A DNA stretch of 64,000 nucleotides from Paragordius varius. Taxonomy: Eukaryota; Nematomorpha. A program made the position numbers and the translations under genes. The DNA is taken from contig OZ176051.1 in NCBI GenBank assembly GCA_964247055.1, positions 6,076,001 through 6,140,000 of the forward strand, read 5' to 3'. Every line of letters starts with the position of its first letter. Positions within the stretch are counted from its first letter, which is position 1. Under the pieces are notes generated by a model. That model saw only the letters and a list, made by a program, of their open reading frames with translations, searched no databases and had not been told where the DNA came from. Below are positions 13,353-26,679 of this stretch, piece after piece.

Positions 13353-13481
13353 TTGGCTTATATTTTAAGATTTATTTACATTCTCCTTTTGCAAGAAGTA
13401 TAGAGGAGGATAGCACAATGTCTGAGTGAATGTATTCGATGACAATTTAAATTGCAATTTAGCAATGCTGGTTTTTTCATT
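13353..13481 (-). other. Probable 5' UTR part of the same exon, with acceptor site
   Basis: On the minus strand TTTTTATTTTGCAG ends at 13482, a strong splice acceptor 129 bases before the METDFD start codon. This suggests a separate upstream non-coding first exon beyond 13.5 kb that I could not locate. Confidence 0.45.
13376..13480 (-). CDS. Candidate upstream ORF (34 codons)
   Basis: Immediately after the presumed acceptor an ATG opens MKKPALLNCNLNC and closes at TAA, 23 bases before the main start codon. It would be translated only if the 5' UTR exon is real. Upstream ORFs placed like this commonly lower translation of the main frame. No conservation evidence is available here. Confidence 0.3.
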   Translation of the reverse strand: MKKPALLNCNLNCHRIHSLRHCAILLYTSCKRRM

Positions 13482-16400
13482 CTGCAAAATAAAAAGACAA
13501 TAGCATTATTGTAAACGGTATATGTGCGCACACACACGCATAAATATACAAAACAACAAAATTTTGGTTTGTTTCATTTCTCAATTTTATTTTATGTTAT
13601 GTTTTGTTATTCTTATTACCATTAATCTTAAAAATAGTGGTGCGGTGTAAGGTTTTCGCCATTATATATATGATTCAACACACGTAAAAATAGTGAATAA
13701 ATAACGGTATTTTGTTTCAATTGTTGCGGTTGTTCTCATATCTTTCAAATATTGTTTTGTCTTTTCCAAAACTATAAAAAAAGTTTGAGTTTGAGTTGCC
13801 ATTACAAATTATTTGGTGGTCAATATGCAAATTTGTGGTTATTTTGATATAGGACCACGGTTAACACAAACATATCGTTGATTGATTGAATGATTATTAA
13901 GTATGCGTCCTTTTATATAAAAAAGCGTATTTATGGGATTTGATGGGTTTAAGTCATATGATAAATTCATGGTATAGAAAAATAGCTGTAGTTGATAGGA
14001 TTTCCAAACAATTTCGATGGGCAAAATAAATAGGAAAGATCCTTGATCTATTAGTAAAAATTAGTAGACATATAGATATATATATATATATATATATAAT
14101 TGACATGTGTAGGATTATGAATCTAAATATTATCACAATTTTCTTAAATATACCTGTAACTCTCCAAAGTCTAAACTAGTATGCAGTAAAATAACCCCTA
14201 TCAAAAAGAAGTAAAAAACGAATATTAGAATTGATGTTGGGATAACAGCAAAATTTAAACAGTAAAAATCGAATGTTGGGTAGTTTTTGAAGTTAAAAAG
14301 TTTAATAATGAATGAGGGGAGGATATGAGGAGGGCATGAAATGGTATACGTGAGAACATATAAATAGTTTAATTATAACGTCAGTTAAAAATTCTCAGAA
14401 TGGTGATAATTAGCAAAACACCCCCCATACAAAAAAATAGTGTTTACGTACATAGGTTGATTGTACTTATTGTTAAATATATATATATATATATACAATA
14501 TTTAAAAATGTTGCAATATTATGTAATTAATAATTTTTATGTGTGTATAAAAAACATTTTATACCTTGCGTACGGGCTAGACTACCAAGAAATGCGAGGG
14601 GGTTTCTCCGAAACAAATTTTATTACCATTTTATCGATCGAATTTGGGTAGCATCGAAAATACTCGCTTAAAATATATTCTTTAAAGCATAAAATTGGGT
14701 ATAAGCAATTAATACATTTTAAATATTTAATTTCTATTTATCAAGGAAGGGTATTTATACTTTAAAACTACAATATTGTATAAATATCACTACTAGGTTC
14801 GATGAGGATTGATTAAGAAAGGTATCTATTTGTATGTAGTACCTTTTGTAAAAATAAATTTACATATATTAAAAATTCTTTAGTAATTTTAATAAAAATT
14901 TGTGTGTATACTAATTCTCACACAAATATGTTAATACATGCCCTAAAATTAAATTATAATCAAAAAAATTATAATATTAATTAATAATATGATTTGTGTT
15001 AAAGTAGAAAAAACTTTACATGATTAAATGAAATCGTTCATCTTGTAGAAAAGAAGTACCATAATAAAATTAAAAAATTACCAATCTAAAAAATGTTTCG
15101 TTATCATTTGTTATAAATAAAATGATAAAACGTAGCAAGTAAGATAAAAAATGACCCCTTAACATTTTTGGAGTGCTTTGATCCCAATAAAATAAGGAGA
15201 TTTAATTTTTGTATTAAAGTGGAAGAATGGTTAATGGGCATAACAACATTAAACAACAACTGTTAACTAGGGTTTTTATAAACACTAACCATTATTGTAT
15301 AAATGTTAATGCACTTAAAAATTCATTAATCATACCAATTAAAAATTGCGCGCCCACATAGTTTCGAAAAATTTAATATATCATAAATCTTTTCCCCATA
15401 GAAGCATATTGATTTTAAATTAGAGAGCATACACAACCGAATTTGTAAATTAATTTTAAATTTATTGTTTAGAATGGGCAAAAGTACAAATAAATTTATT
15501 AATGTTAGAGGAACCAAAAACGGCGGACAAACATTAATTTATTGTGTGTTCGCCTATTTTCATTTTTGTGTTTAAAAAGAATATTTTTAACAATAAAAGT
15601 AGTATATTGTACATAGATAATGGTCATTAGCATTAATATCCAACCTTTTCTCATATTTAGGAAAGGACTGAAGAAGAAATATCTATATTTAAGAATATTT
15701 CAACTGTGTTGTGTGTTGTATGTACCCCATTTTTATTTTTAAGGTTCACTCAACTTTTGTTTGCACACTCACTGGATTTGTACGTAAATTAAACTTAACT
15801 AACCCATTTAAATTTTATTGGGAAAATAATCTCTTTAAATTTAAGTATTATATGCGTTTAAATTTTAGATAGAAGAATATTTTTATGGGAAAATTATTCC
15901 TAGTATTACATATTACACATCTTTCATGATATGATAAATTTATGGTTGGGGATTTCGTGCTATATATTTGATTTACAGGAAGTTTACAAACTGTTTGAAA
16001 CTTTATTAGCTAAGTGGGATAGCGGATGAATTTAGCTGTAATTTTTGGAAGAAGAGCTTAATGTAATTAACTTCCCACATTGTGAGTAGCAAAGGCAAAG
16101 ATGGTGTGTTATATGGATTTCGTATGCATGTATGCATGATGTAAATACCAGTATTAGTAATAAAGAGATGAAAAAAAATGGGTTCAAAAACCTTATCCCC
16201 TATTAAGCCTTTTTTCTCCAATGGTGCATTTACAATACAACTTATTTATTTACGTAAATTACAAATTTACTGACTGACTAATAAATAAGTTAACGGTCAA
16301 CAACAAAAATTTAAATAAATATTATTTAGAAATATATTCCAAAAAAAATTTGTCAATTACGAATACAATGGGAATGTGTATATCAAAAAAGATAATCTTA

Positions 16401-18205
16401 ATCATTCAATATACCTTTCTTATGAATCAATTCACGCTTGAAGAAATGGGATTTTAGGTATATAATTTTAAAATCAAAATCTGTTTTTTTTCATTCACCA
16501 TAAAAATCAATCATAGTTCAATAATAGGTTATAGCTTGTAAAGAAAAGAGAAACCAAATTTTTCGTGTAAATATAAAATTATATGTATGGCCTCCTAAGA
16601 GTTAATTTTAATAAACATACACATAAAATCAAACAACCAACCAGCCACCAACCTTATAAAAATTAAGAGTAAAACTTCAAATTATTTTCTACACAAATAA
16701 GTTCACTCTTCACTAATGTCAAAGGGTCAATCTCATTTTTGAATATATATATAATAATATATAAAAAGAAAATAAAGTGCCAAAAGATGTGAAAATATGC
16801 ACACAGCCTTAGACATAGACCTATTTTAATAAGAAACTTACACACAACTTTTTTTTGTAAAAAATTCTTAATTTTGATACAAATTTTGCTATAAATCATG
16901 TCCCATATTTATATATAAATGTTAATGTGTTTATGTAAAATATCATTCTCCATATCACCTTATTAAGAATATTTATAAGTACTTAAAAATAATTAATGGG
17001 TATAATTTTTATACATTACACACTTTTTTGCATTGATGTAAAAAGGCTAAGCAGGTAAAAAACAAAATTGCATCAAAGAATAAATATATTCTGATTTAAT
17101 TAAAAAGCTTGAAATTTTTGTTTTGTAAGGTGAACCCCTAATTTATATTCATAAACCAATAATTATATGACAATGTTTGAATAATGTTAATTATAACTTT
17201 GAATATTATTATAATATGTATTAAAATAATACATTATAAAACTATCAACAAAATATTGCGAAGTTATAACAAATTAACTTTCAATGATTGGGTCATGTAA
17301 GAAATTTATTGATTCATAATGTCTCATAATGTACTCGAAATATCAATCAAGATTGTTTTTATAAAAAACTACCATTCGGATAAAGTATTGGTTAAAATTA
17401 AAACCATAAGCTAAAACAACCCTAAAATTGCAGTCTCCCTAAAACCATTTAAGTTACATTAGGCAAACTTAGAGCTTATTCAAAAAAAAACGATATATAA
17501 TTTTCAATTTTTATGGTTTTTTAAAATTAGAATATATATACCTTCTTTTCAAGGAACAAGTAAATACTATATAAACGCACCTAATATCACTCATCTATCA
17601 GAAGGTAAGAGGTGTATGATGGAGTAAACATTTAGGCATGACCTGGTTCAACTAGAGTATAATAAGAGGTGGTAGAAATTTTATATCTATCGTTAAATAA
17701 AGGGGGAGAAAACCTTTTTAGGAATGGTGGTGAAATAATTTGATTTGATTCGATTCAATATGAATATGGAGAATGGAGAAAGAATATATAGTAAAAAATC
17801 CCAATTTCTCAATAGATTACATTTTTACATAATAATAATAAAATGTAATGTCCCTTTTGTGGTAAAACTTTATTTAACGCGCACGCATTTATAAAAAACG
17901 AATAAATAAAATAACCAAAAAAACAAGGAACATATAAAACCAAAACCACCATTTTGCCAATTATTATTATTATATGTAATGCATAAAAAACTTTTTACCT
18001 CACCTTCAAAAATTGGTTTGAAAATAAAAAAATCGCATAAGTGTGCAATTTTTAGCTTGTTTTGTTTATGTATAAATTATATCTTTTATGCTGAAAAATC
18101 AATCACCTAGTCCTAGTCTCGTTCAATATATACAAATATATTTAAAAAATTGCCAATACATAAACCAAGATGAATATGTGGCGAGCTTATTTATGTTAAA
18201 ATTAA
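13482..18205. other. 4.7 kb without a recognisable gene
   Basis: AT-rich DNA with short TA microsatellites (about 14076-14097 and 14478-14496). Short open frames here have no splice sites, composition or similarity that would support them. An upstream exon or promoter of the minus-strand gene could lie here unseen. Confidence 0.4.
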
Positions 18206-18207
18206 TA

Positions 18208-18420
18208 CAGTCATGTAACATTTTGTTTAATCAAAAATTTATTTTTCGTTAAATGGGTATAAATATTTGTTGAATGGAAAGAGCACTATGGTAATAACAA
18301 TATTATATTCATCAAAAAAGTATAAGAATTACCACAGAGCTCTTGTTTTTTCCATTCTTTACCAAATTTATACCCATTTAACAAAAAAATATAAATTTTT
18401 GATAAAAGGAGACATGACTG
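18208..18420. mobile_element. Palindromic mariner-type MITE, 213 bp
   Basis: The ends are CAGTCATGTAACATTTT and, inverted, GGAGACATGACTG. The arms pair over most of their length (TAAATGGGTATAAAT near 18252 against ATTTATACCCATTTA near 18366). It is flanked on both sides by TA (18206-18207 and 18421-18422), the target of Tc1/mariner elements. It has no coding capacity. Confidence 0.8.
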
Positions 18421-18422
18421 TA

Positions 18423-19572
18423 GTTTAATATATGAACCAGCCTAAAGGATGTTTAATTTTTCCAAATAGCCCTTGATAGAAATAAAAATATCAATTTTCT
18501 TATTATATTCACCTAAAAATTGTTTTACTATACCTTTTAGAATAAAAACTTGGGGATTTTTTGTTTGCATAATATCTAAGAATGACGACTGAGTATACCT
18601 CTTTCCTCATTCGACACAAAGGCCACAAGTTTTTCATCTTTCTAAGTAAAACTCACTCACTATACAACTTTTTTTCATTGAACAACACAACACAAAAATG
18701 TGATTGTCGATTAGATAATAACAAAGGTATATATAATATATATTCTCATCCCTCCCTGAACTTCGTTAGGTAAAAAATTATATAAAATCCACAAAACGAA
18801 AGGGGGAAAAGGGATGTTTAAGTATGTATGCAGAATCGTGAAGAGAAATAATAGTTTTTCATCGTCAATTAGAAAAAAAAACTCCTTGTTCATACTTTTG
18901 GTGTCGCGCTACTGCTCAGTTCTGTTCTGTGCCTCAAATAATTGCAAACAAAGAAAGTAAAAAATAACCATAATAATTACATATTATATAATAAAAGATT
19001 TGAATAAGGGGGAAATAATATTTTTTTTCCAGAGCATTACTAAAAGTAATGGTGAAAAAAGTTTTTTTTTTGGTTTCGATGCCATAGAAAGTTTAGATAA
19101 ATAAATTACTAATAATTATATATAATACATTATGTAATCACACATATCATAGGGGAGGGGAAAATGTTTTTTATACACATATAAATTTAATGATAGGTAT
19201 GTGAAAATAGTTTCGTATATACTCCACAGATCAAATCAGATCTGATCACATCAAAGACAAAGAGGGAATATAGGGAAAGAAGGTCAACCTATTCGTGCCT
19301 ATTTAACGAACAAACAAAGTTTAAAAGTAAAAAATAGTTTAATTATATGGGAAATAAAAATCAATTATGTGTATAAGTTTGTATGTAAAAAATAAATTAA
19401 TCGAAAAAAATATATATTTCTATAGTGCTTTTCGGTAGAATCCTAAATTTTTTACTGACCCTCATACATGGCCCTATTTTTAGTTTGGTTATTTTTTTAA
19501 AAAAATATTTAAAATCTATATACACATTTAAGAATATCGCCCTAAAAATCAATAAACTAAGGTGATATACCA
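18423..19572. other. Gene-free AT-rich stretch
   Basis: Nothing beyond simple AT-rich sequence was recognised. Confidence 0.35.
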
Positions 19573-19855
19573 TTTACGATTCAAATTCACCCAAATAGTG
19601 TAAATTCACCCTCGAACAATTCGATTCACCCTAAAAATAAATTATGTGTTTTCGGGCTAATTTAACTCATTATTAACATGAAATATGTTTAAATGGCATA
19701 GATTATTTTTCAGTATATTTAAACAAAATTTTATTTTTTGAAAATATAAAAAAATATAAGTAATTTTTTATCTTAAAAAACACCTAATATATTTTAGGGT
19801 AAATTTGAATTGTTCGAGGGTTGATTTGAATTGTTCAAGGGTGAATTTAATTTTC
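19573..19855. repeat. Small imperfect inverted-repeat element
   Basis: The left arm (19573-19634) contains AATTCACCCTCGAACAATTC. The right arm (19794-19852) contains its complement, GAATTGTTCGAGGG, twice. A fragment of the same family, GTGAATTTGAATTGTTCGAG, occurs at about 39959. It looks like a degraded MITE; superfamily not assigned and no duplication seen. Confidence 0.55.
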
Positions 19856-20905
19856 AATGGCGAAACTGTAATAGGTATATATATATATATATATATAATA
19901 TATATTATAGATGTTTCGTTGATTTGCGTTTTACCAAAGCTTTCAAATATTTAAAAGTTAATACTTTAAATTAAAACAAATCCTAAATATGATAGCATTA
20001 GGAAATAGCCAACCCAAAAAATTTTCCCCGACATTTGATGGCTAATACATGTGACTCATTTTATTTAATAAATTTTGATGACAAAATAATTCCTATATAA
20101 ATGATCAAATAACTAGTAATTATATATTTAGTTTTAACTTAAGATTATGTATACTTTAAAACACACAAAAAACACCGTAAAAAATATATATTTTAAACTA
20201 TCTGACTCACACACAAAAAGACAATATGAAGCCAAATTATATGACCATTGTATTGCAAATATATGAGCGTTGTTATGTAAGAAAGTATAAAAATAAAAAC
20301 GGTTTTCGTTATTCAGTTGTTATCCAAGGGGACAAAACACAATCAAACAACATTTTCATTTTTTGGCACAAAAACCTGTTTTATTGTATAACTAAACTTC
20401 AAATTTCACACTTAATTGTTTTGTGTGTGTTGGTTGGTGTGACTCTAAGTGTCGAGAATTTTTAATATCCTACATTTACGTGTAAGTTGGTAAGTAAAAG
20501 CTTTAAAATAAGTATAAATAATATATGTTAAACTAAAATCCGTTTTTCCATTGTTGTTGAAAATAAATTAAATTTCAATTTCGACGACAACTTTTGCCAC
20601 CATTCACAACAATATATGGCAAGTAAAATAAAAAAAATGCCGCAAATATATATGACAAAACCTAACTTGAAGCAAATCCAAAAAACCCAATATTAAATGG
20701 AAGGGGGGTTAGTCAAATCATGTTTAATGGGGAAAATAGCCAAAATTATTCATAGTTTTAGCATAGAATGATTCAAATTAAACAGTTGAAAATTTTCGAA
20801 TTATATTAAAATGATATATTTTGATGCAAGGTTGTCCAAATTAAACGAAATATTAAGATCCTAGCTCAAAGATGTTTGATTGTTGATCCTAAACAAATAT
20901 GCCAA
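19856..20905. other. Gene-free stretch with a TA tract
   Basis: A TA tract at about 19876-19898 and AT-rich sequence. A 79-codon open frame at 20226-20465 has no splice context or recognisable domain and was not accepted. Confidence 0.35.
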
Positions 20906-20908
20906 TTA

Positions 20909-22010
20909 CACTAGTCGACAAATTTCGACATTTTTGAGCACCACCACTCTAACTTTTAAATTATGACTAATTTCAGTGTTTTAAAACCGAATGTGAAAAA
21001 ATTTTTGATCCCGCCAATCAGAATTTTGAAATATTATAGGTTTTTTAATTTTTCAAAATCAAGAGAAAATCGAGAGAAAATTTAATATAACTTTATAATA
21101 AAATGTTATTATATTATAAACTTAATATCATTTAATAAAGCGTTAAACTCTATCTTTTGAATATAAATATGTCATTTAAATATCAGAGACAAAAAAATAG
21201 TACGGACTTAAACGTCAAAATTTAGTCTTTTTCTTTCAAGTGAATTTTTAATACGTAAAAAAAATTTTTAAAAAAATACTAAAAAAGGCATTCTATGGTT
21301 TAAACCTTCGGCTTTCAGATAGGCTATATTTTTTTTGTTAGTTTTCGTTCTTTCGGGTACTTATTAAGCTTTTTTTCTTGAGTTGGTTCTTACAAAAAAT
21401 CCTTTATTTATACCTAGTGGATATACTTTATTTTTTAAAATTGGTTGTTTAGTATTTTTAATTTCAGATGGATGTTGTGTAGCCACTTTTAGTAGAATTT
21501 ACTATTATGGGATTGGACCATTTGTATTTACCTAATCTTTTTATTCAATTTAATTGTAGAATTTATCTAACTTTATTCTGTGAATTGGTTAATTTGACAT
21601 GTCAATTTGCCTGGATTTTGCTTGCAAGTCTCTCTTATCGGGCTTTACGATTACTTATTGTTATCTTTGCCATATCTGGCATAATGGGGGATATGCAGAT
21701 CACACTATACATAAGCCCCTTTTAGATTTTTAATACTTTGGCTCTTAGCTTGTTTAGTATCTTATTTAATACCTAGAATTTTGTTATTCATGCATGGAAT
21801 ATTACTTGTATCGACTTGTTCGTTTGAATATTTAAACATATGTACACGAGGAATGATTGTTATTTTTAAATAAAATACAAATTTAAAAATTAAATTTCGG
21901 AAAAACCCTATTGGTGGCCTCAATTTTCTTTTTTGTTTTGGCCTTTCCATGCCATTAGGTATCAGAAAATGCAAAAATAATGGGGTGGTGCAAAACCTTG
22001 TTGAGCAGTG
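20909..22010. mobile_element. CACTA-like (EnSpm/CMC) non-autonomous element, copy A, 1102 bp
   Basis: The element begins CACTAGTCGACAA and ends TTGAGCAGTG; the inward-read right end, CACTGCTCAACAA, matches the left end at 10 of 13 positions. It is flanked by TTA on both sides (20906-20908 and 22011-22013), the 3-bp duplication expected of CACTA elements. It is about 90% similar by eye to copy B at 36637-37776. A minus-strand open frame of about 70 codons (PIGFFRNLIF) is shared with copy B. That could be a transposase remnant or chance in two young copies. Confidence 0.75.
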
Positions 22011-22013
22011 TTA

Positions 22014-22840
22014 TTTTAATTCTCATTAAATATAAATCCATATACATTTAACTGAGATTATTTATATAAAAAAATAATTGACTTCTATTAAACAAAAAGT
22101 CCACTTCAGCCTACACCCATTAACGTCTCTAATATGAAAAACTAAAAATATTTTTGCGCTAAAACACACCTAAAATTGTTCCTTATCTAATCACACCTTA
22201 CATATTACACTATCTAAATTATTATGTGTTGAATGGAGAATATATTTGGCTGGCTATTATGGTTTCACCACCACCTTTCAAGGTCATTCATGTCAGTCCA
22301 TTAAAAAAAATTAACCAAAAAAATCATCTCCATTAGCATTTTGTTTTTCATAAATATAATGTCCAAAAGACATTTTCGTGTAACATTTTTTATATCAATT
22401 TTAAATTTTCTTCCTTGTTAAGAGATGGATTTAATGGAATGCGGGTGGGGGTATTTTATAAAATATTTCAAAAAATTTAAAATCAGATTGATTTAAAAAC
22501 GTTATCCAAATTATATATTAAACAACGGTGTAAGGCACAATAATATTTAAAATTGTAGAGAGAACGAGAGAGAAATAGAGTAGTTTAAAAAATAAAACTG
22601 AGCAAAAAAACCATTAACCAGAAACCAATGCACAAATACTAACCAATTAACTCTATAAAGAAGGTTATAGACCCAGAGAGGAAAGATAAAAAAATTATGT
22701 GTGCTTATGCTATAGCTAATTCACAAATATTATTACCAAACAAAAACACACATATTACGCAGGATACAAAAATGTATTCATAATTGCAAAAAAATTGAAT
22801 TTTATTCGAAATACAACAATACATAAATCGGAAAAAATCA
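22014..22840. other. Gene-free AT-rich stretch
   Basis: Nothing recognised; it precedes the segment repeated at 54-56 kb. Confidence 0.35.
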
Positions 22841-24350
22841 TTATACAGTATGAGTAGTATAGTATACATTGCTACAAAGTTATCAATTATTGCCAAATAG
22901 CATATACAACAAAGGGCAGTATTATTGGCTTATAGTTATTTTTTTTACTTTTTTAACATTATTAGCCAATATGATTCTTTTTGACTTTCTAGCCATATAT
23001 ACTCACTCTACTTTAAATTTCGAATAAGCATACAAATCATAAATTTGACTAATAATGATAACTAATATTCATTTGCCCTAAATATTTAATATTAAAATTT
23101 TAAATTTTGAGAAATATAAAAGTACACACAAAGTGCTAGCAAAACTTTTATTCAAAAGGACATCAACGAACAAATTATATTATATAAAACAAAGGGGATA
23201 GAAGATATGTAAAGATAAAAACAACAATAGCCCTAAGCACATAAAATTATGTTTTTAATGTCCGTCCTCCTGATGTCCAATAACACACACATACATCAAA
23301 CGTATATTGAATAAATTAAATATTAATTAAATTCAACAAATCTTATTAATTTTTTGTATTGTTTATCTAAGAAAAGGGTTATTGAATAATTATAATTTAC
23401 AATATTTATACTAAAAAATCTTTTATATTTAAATGCCCAACACATATTGATTTACATATAACATTATAAGTAACAAGGGATAATTTCCAATGATAAGAAA
23501 ATAGAATGTGAGTTAAAGGGGAATAAGAGTTTTTTTCAAGAATATAATGGAATATCAATAAATATATATCGTATATAAAATATACCCCATATTTTCCTAC
23601 AATAAACTATGTATTTAATGGTTCTAATAAAACCACAGAAATATCTCCAATGGAGGGGAGAATATGGAATATATAAGGATAATAACATTATTTTGTTTTA
23701 TATAAGTTGGGTACGAGTTAAAAACATTAACAACATAAGGAAATATTATAAAGTATTCAGAGAAAAATAAAAAAAATCGTTAAAAAAATAAAATTTCTTT
23801 TAAAAAAATAAATTAGTATGAAACACCACAATACATAAAGGTTTAAATATATTATGAACATATGAATAAGGTAAAAAATTATTGAGGAAAAATTTAAAAA
23901 AGCTTACCCTTTTTGAATTTCGTGTTTAAATCATATGAATTTATGCTATGTTAGAAATTCCGCATTTATATAAGATAAAAAATATATTTATTATTTTATG
24001 CGAGGATAAAAATTCAATATCTTGATTTTGTCAAACAGATATTTCACATATTTTAAATAATAAATAATATAAAACAAAAGATAAATATAGATTTAAAAAT
24101 CAGATGCTGAGAGTTTTAGTGTATATATGCCATCTCTTGGGTAATTTTTATGGGGCTTAAATGATATAATTAATGGGTTAAATTTTGCTTCTTCAAAATT
24201 ATGTAGAAAAAATGCTAATTTAATTATTTAAAATAATAGTTGCATAATATTTTTAACAAGTTCTTACTATGTGGTTTATTAACTCAACCATTTGAATAAT
24301 TATTTAAATATCTATGAATAATTTAAACATGCATTTGACGCTTTGAACGC
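22841..24350 (+). repeat. Segment duplicated at 54.1-56.0 kb (copy 1)
   Basis: Shared runs in the same order and orientation include AGTATACATTGCTA at 22860 and 54118, GAGAAATATAAAAGTACA at about 23109 and 55540, and GCTGAGAGTTTTA near 24105 and 55724. The offset is about 31-32 kb, the same as that between the two gene copies. It therefore looks like part of one large tandem duplication, not a dispersed repeat. It contains no gene that I can see. Confidence 0.65.
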
Positions 24351-25144
24351 ATTGAATAGTTTTGTATACGAAAATATTGTTAAAAAATTATTATCTTGTT
24401 ATACCGCTTTGTTTTGATTAGCCCCTTCTTTCTACTCCTATGTAACTTCCCCATGGTTAATATTGTTGCGTAGCACTTTTCTTCGTATATTCTAAATTGT
24501 ATTTTTATATATATTGATAAATTGTATCAGTCCCATTCACTAGTCAACAAACAAATATTAATTTGAAAGTAATATCGGAAGGTTGGCCTATTTATATCCT
24601 AAACCCTAAAATCACGGTTTCTGCAAAAATACATTTCCCCCAAAAAAAATTTTAAGAAATTCTTTATTGGTCTTATTTATTTGTTTTATAAAGGTAAAAA
24701 TATTCGCTGGCCCTTTTAATTATCCGTTAGGGTTCCACCCTATGCAAACCACGCCTATAAATAAAAATATCGTGTTGCAATTCGAGCCTCATTCTCATAC
24801 ATTACCTCCATATCAGTTATCTTAGATCAATTTCAGCTGTGTAAATCAATAAATTATATTTTGGCCACTGAGTCAATTTTTGCATGTAGTTAAATATATT
24901 TCTAATATTAATTTCAAGTATATTCTTTTTAGCGAAATATATTTGGATTATACTAATATATTATGTCGAATTCCTAGATTTATAGCATATTTATATTGAT
25001 GCTATTAATTATCATTCAACGTAATCACATCGGTTGACAGCGGCAAGATTTTAGAAAATATTACATCACTCATATAAAGTGATTCTCTCACCGCGACCCT
25101 AAAAGTGCTTTTTTACCTGAATCAAAATTAATTTTTTTGATCTC
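24351..25144. other. Gene-free stretch
   Basis: It contains TATAAATA near 24757 and AATAAA near 24848, which might belong to an old promoter or transposon end, but nothing coding follows. In the second duplication copy the corresponding interval (56.0-58.8 kb) is 2 kb longer and holds an exon, a LINE fragment and an inverted repeat. Confidence 0.3.
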
Positions 25145-25152
25145 TTATAAAT

Positions 25153-26646
25153 TAATGTAACCAGATAGGCTGTTTTTTGCAGTACAGTACTGGGTTTTCA
25201 GAAAAAAATACGCATGTACTGAGTCCACTTTTGTACTGCTTTTTGAAATTTAAGAAAAATTTAATGTTTTATAAACATATATTAATTACCTCTTATTGAT
25301 TCAAAAAAAATATTTTACCCCAAAAATAATCCCATAATTTAAAAGAATAGGTTCATTTTGCTGTTAAAAAACTAAGATTGGCCCATTTTTAATTGGTGGT
25401 TAATATTTTATTTTCTTCCCGAGTTATATATAAAACTTAGAATAGAAGCCTTTCGCGCAGTACTATAAATCTCTCCACACCGTAAGATTCAGGCTAATGG
25501 CTCTCTCGCTCAGGGCTTGCGCAAAAAATGGTGCCTCAAAATTAAAAATAACAATATTATTTTAATGATATTTTAATAAATGTTTGATCAGGGTTAGAAA
25601 GTTTATTTTTTGCTATAATAATCAAACGTAAAATTATAAAAATTGTTATTACCGTAACATATTATATAAAAATTATTAAGATGGCATATTATTTCGTAAT
25701 AACTATTTTTCGTATCTAAAAATTAAGAGGTTTTTACGTGTTTTATAATGTTAGGTGGGTGGTATGATATTTCTTAATTTTTTTTTCTATTAATTTTTAG
25801 TTTTTTTATAAACCAATTTAAGATATTTTGTTGAACCGTACTTTAAACTATTTTGAAGCATGATGAAAACGTTAAAACGCTTGAAGATATAATAAACCCC
25901 CTTTTATAAATGATTCGTTGATGTTGAACATTACTATAGAGTGAATAATTTTCAAATGTTTGTTTGCATGAAAATTTTGGTGAATTTTTGCAAAAAAACA
26001 CAATTTTATTTAACATGATTTTGACGAATGAATATTATCAAAAATCTGAGTGAGAAAAATATACAGCATTGTCGAATTTTATAAAGTGTTATAACATCTC
26101 AACCGTTTATATCGTTTCCAGATGCTGAAAAGAGTGTGAAGTACGTTTTAACAAAATTTTGCTAAATAAATTTTTGAAAGTATGCATCTTTTTAAAAATT
26201 TTAGTTGATATCAAAATTTAGTATATAATTATTGCACAATGTCGGAACTCCGTGTTATTTAAAGAACAATCCATTTAGAAAGAGCCGAAAAAATTAGGAC
26301 TTTGAGAGCCCACATCTAAAATTTAAAATTTTCAAAAACTTTGTTTTATTTGTATATGTAGTTATTTTATTTAGTGTTGAAATATAGCCTTTAGCTTCCA
26401 CCAAAAAATATATTTAAAAAAATTGCGCACCTTTTGCATATAGGGAGCCTTTACCCTAAAAATGTAAATATCTCTTAAATAACTCGTAAAAAACAAAAGC
26501 ACCATGATAATCCTTTTCCTATTAGAATATATATATTTCATCATATTTTTTTAGAATATGTGTATAATACCACAGCGATGGTGTAAAAACAGGCAATGTA
26601 TGTTTTAATTTAGTACTGCGACCAAGTTCGAAATATATGGTCATTA
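25153..26646 (+). mobile_element. Non-autonomous hAT element, copy 1, 1494 bp
   Basis: The left end is TAATGTAACCAGATAGGCTG and the right end reads TATGGTCATTA, so the inward ends are TAATGTRACCA-like inverted repeats. Perfect 8-bp direct repeats TTATAAAT flank it (25145-25152 and 26647-26654), the hAT hallmark. There is no transposase. A second copy at 50226-54115 is split by a later hAT insertion. Its interior is also related to old sequence at 37.98-38.6 kb. Confidence 0.85.
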
Positions 26647-26679
26647 TTATAAATAATTGATTAAATTTTAAGTTGATCA

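Noticed and set aside
20226-20465. 79-codon frame in the gene-free region
   Set aside because: No similarity, splice sites or composition bias; frames of this length are expected by chance.
21762-21974. Minus-strand frame shared by both CACTA-like copies
   Set aside because: Kept only as a remark under the elements; two recent copies share any frame, so sharing is not proof of coding.
24745-24855. TATAAATA and AATAAA cluster resembling a promoter or the end of a retroelement
   Set aside because: No coding sequence follows and no paired terminal repeat was found.
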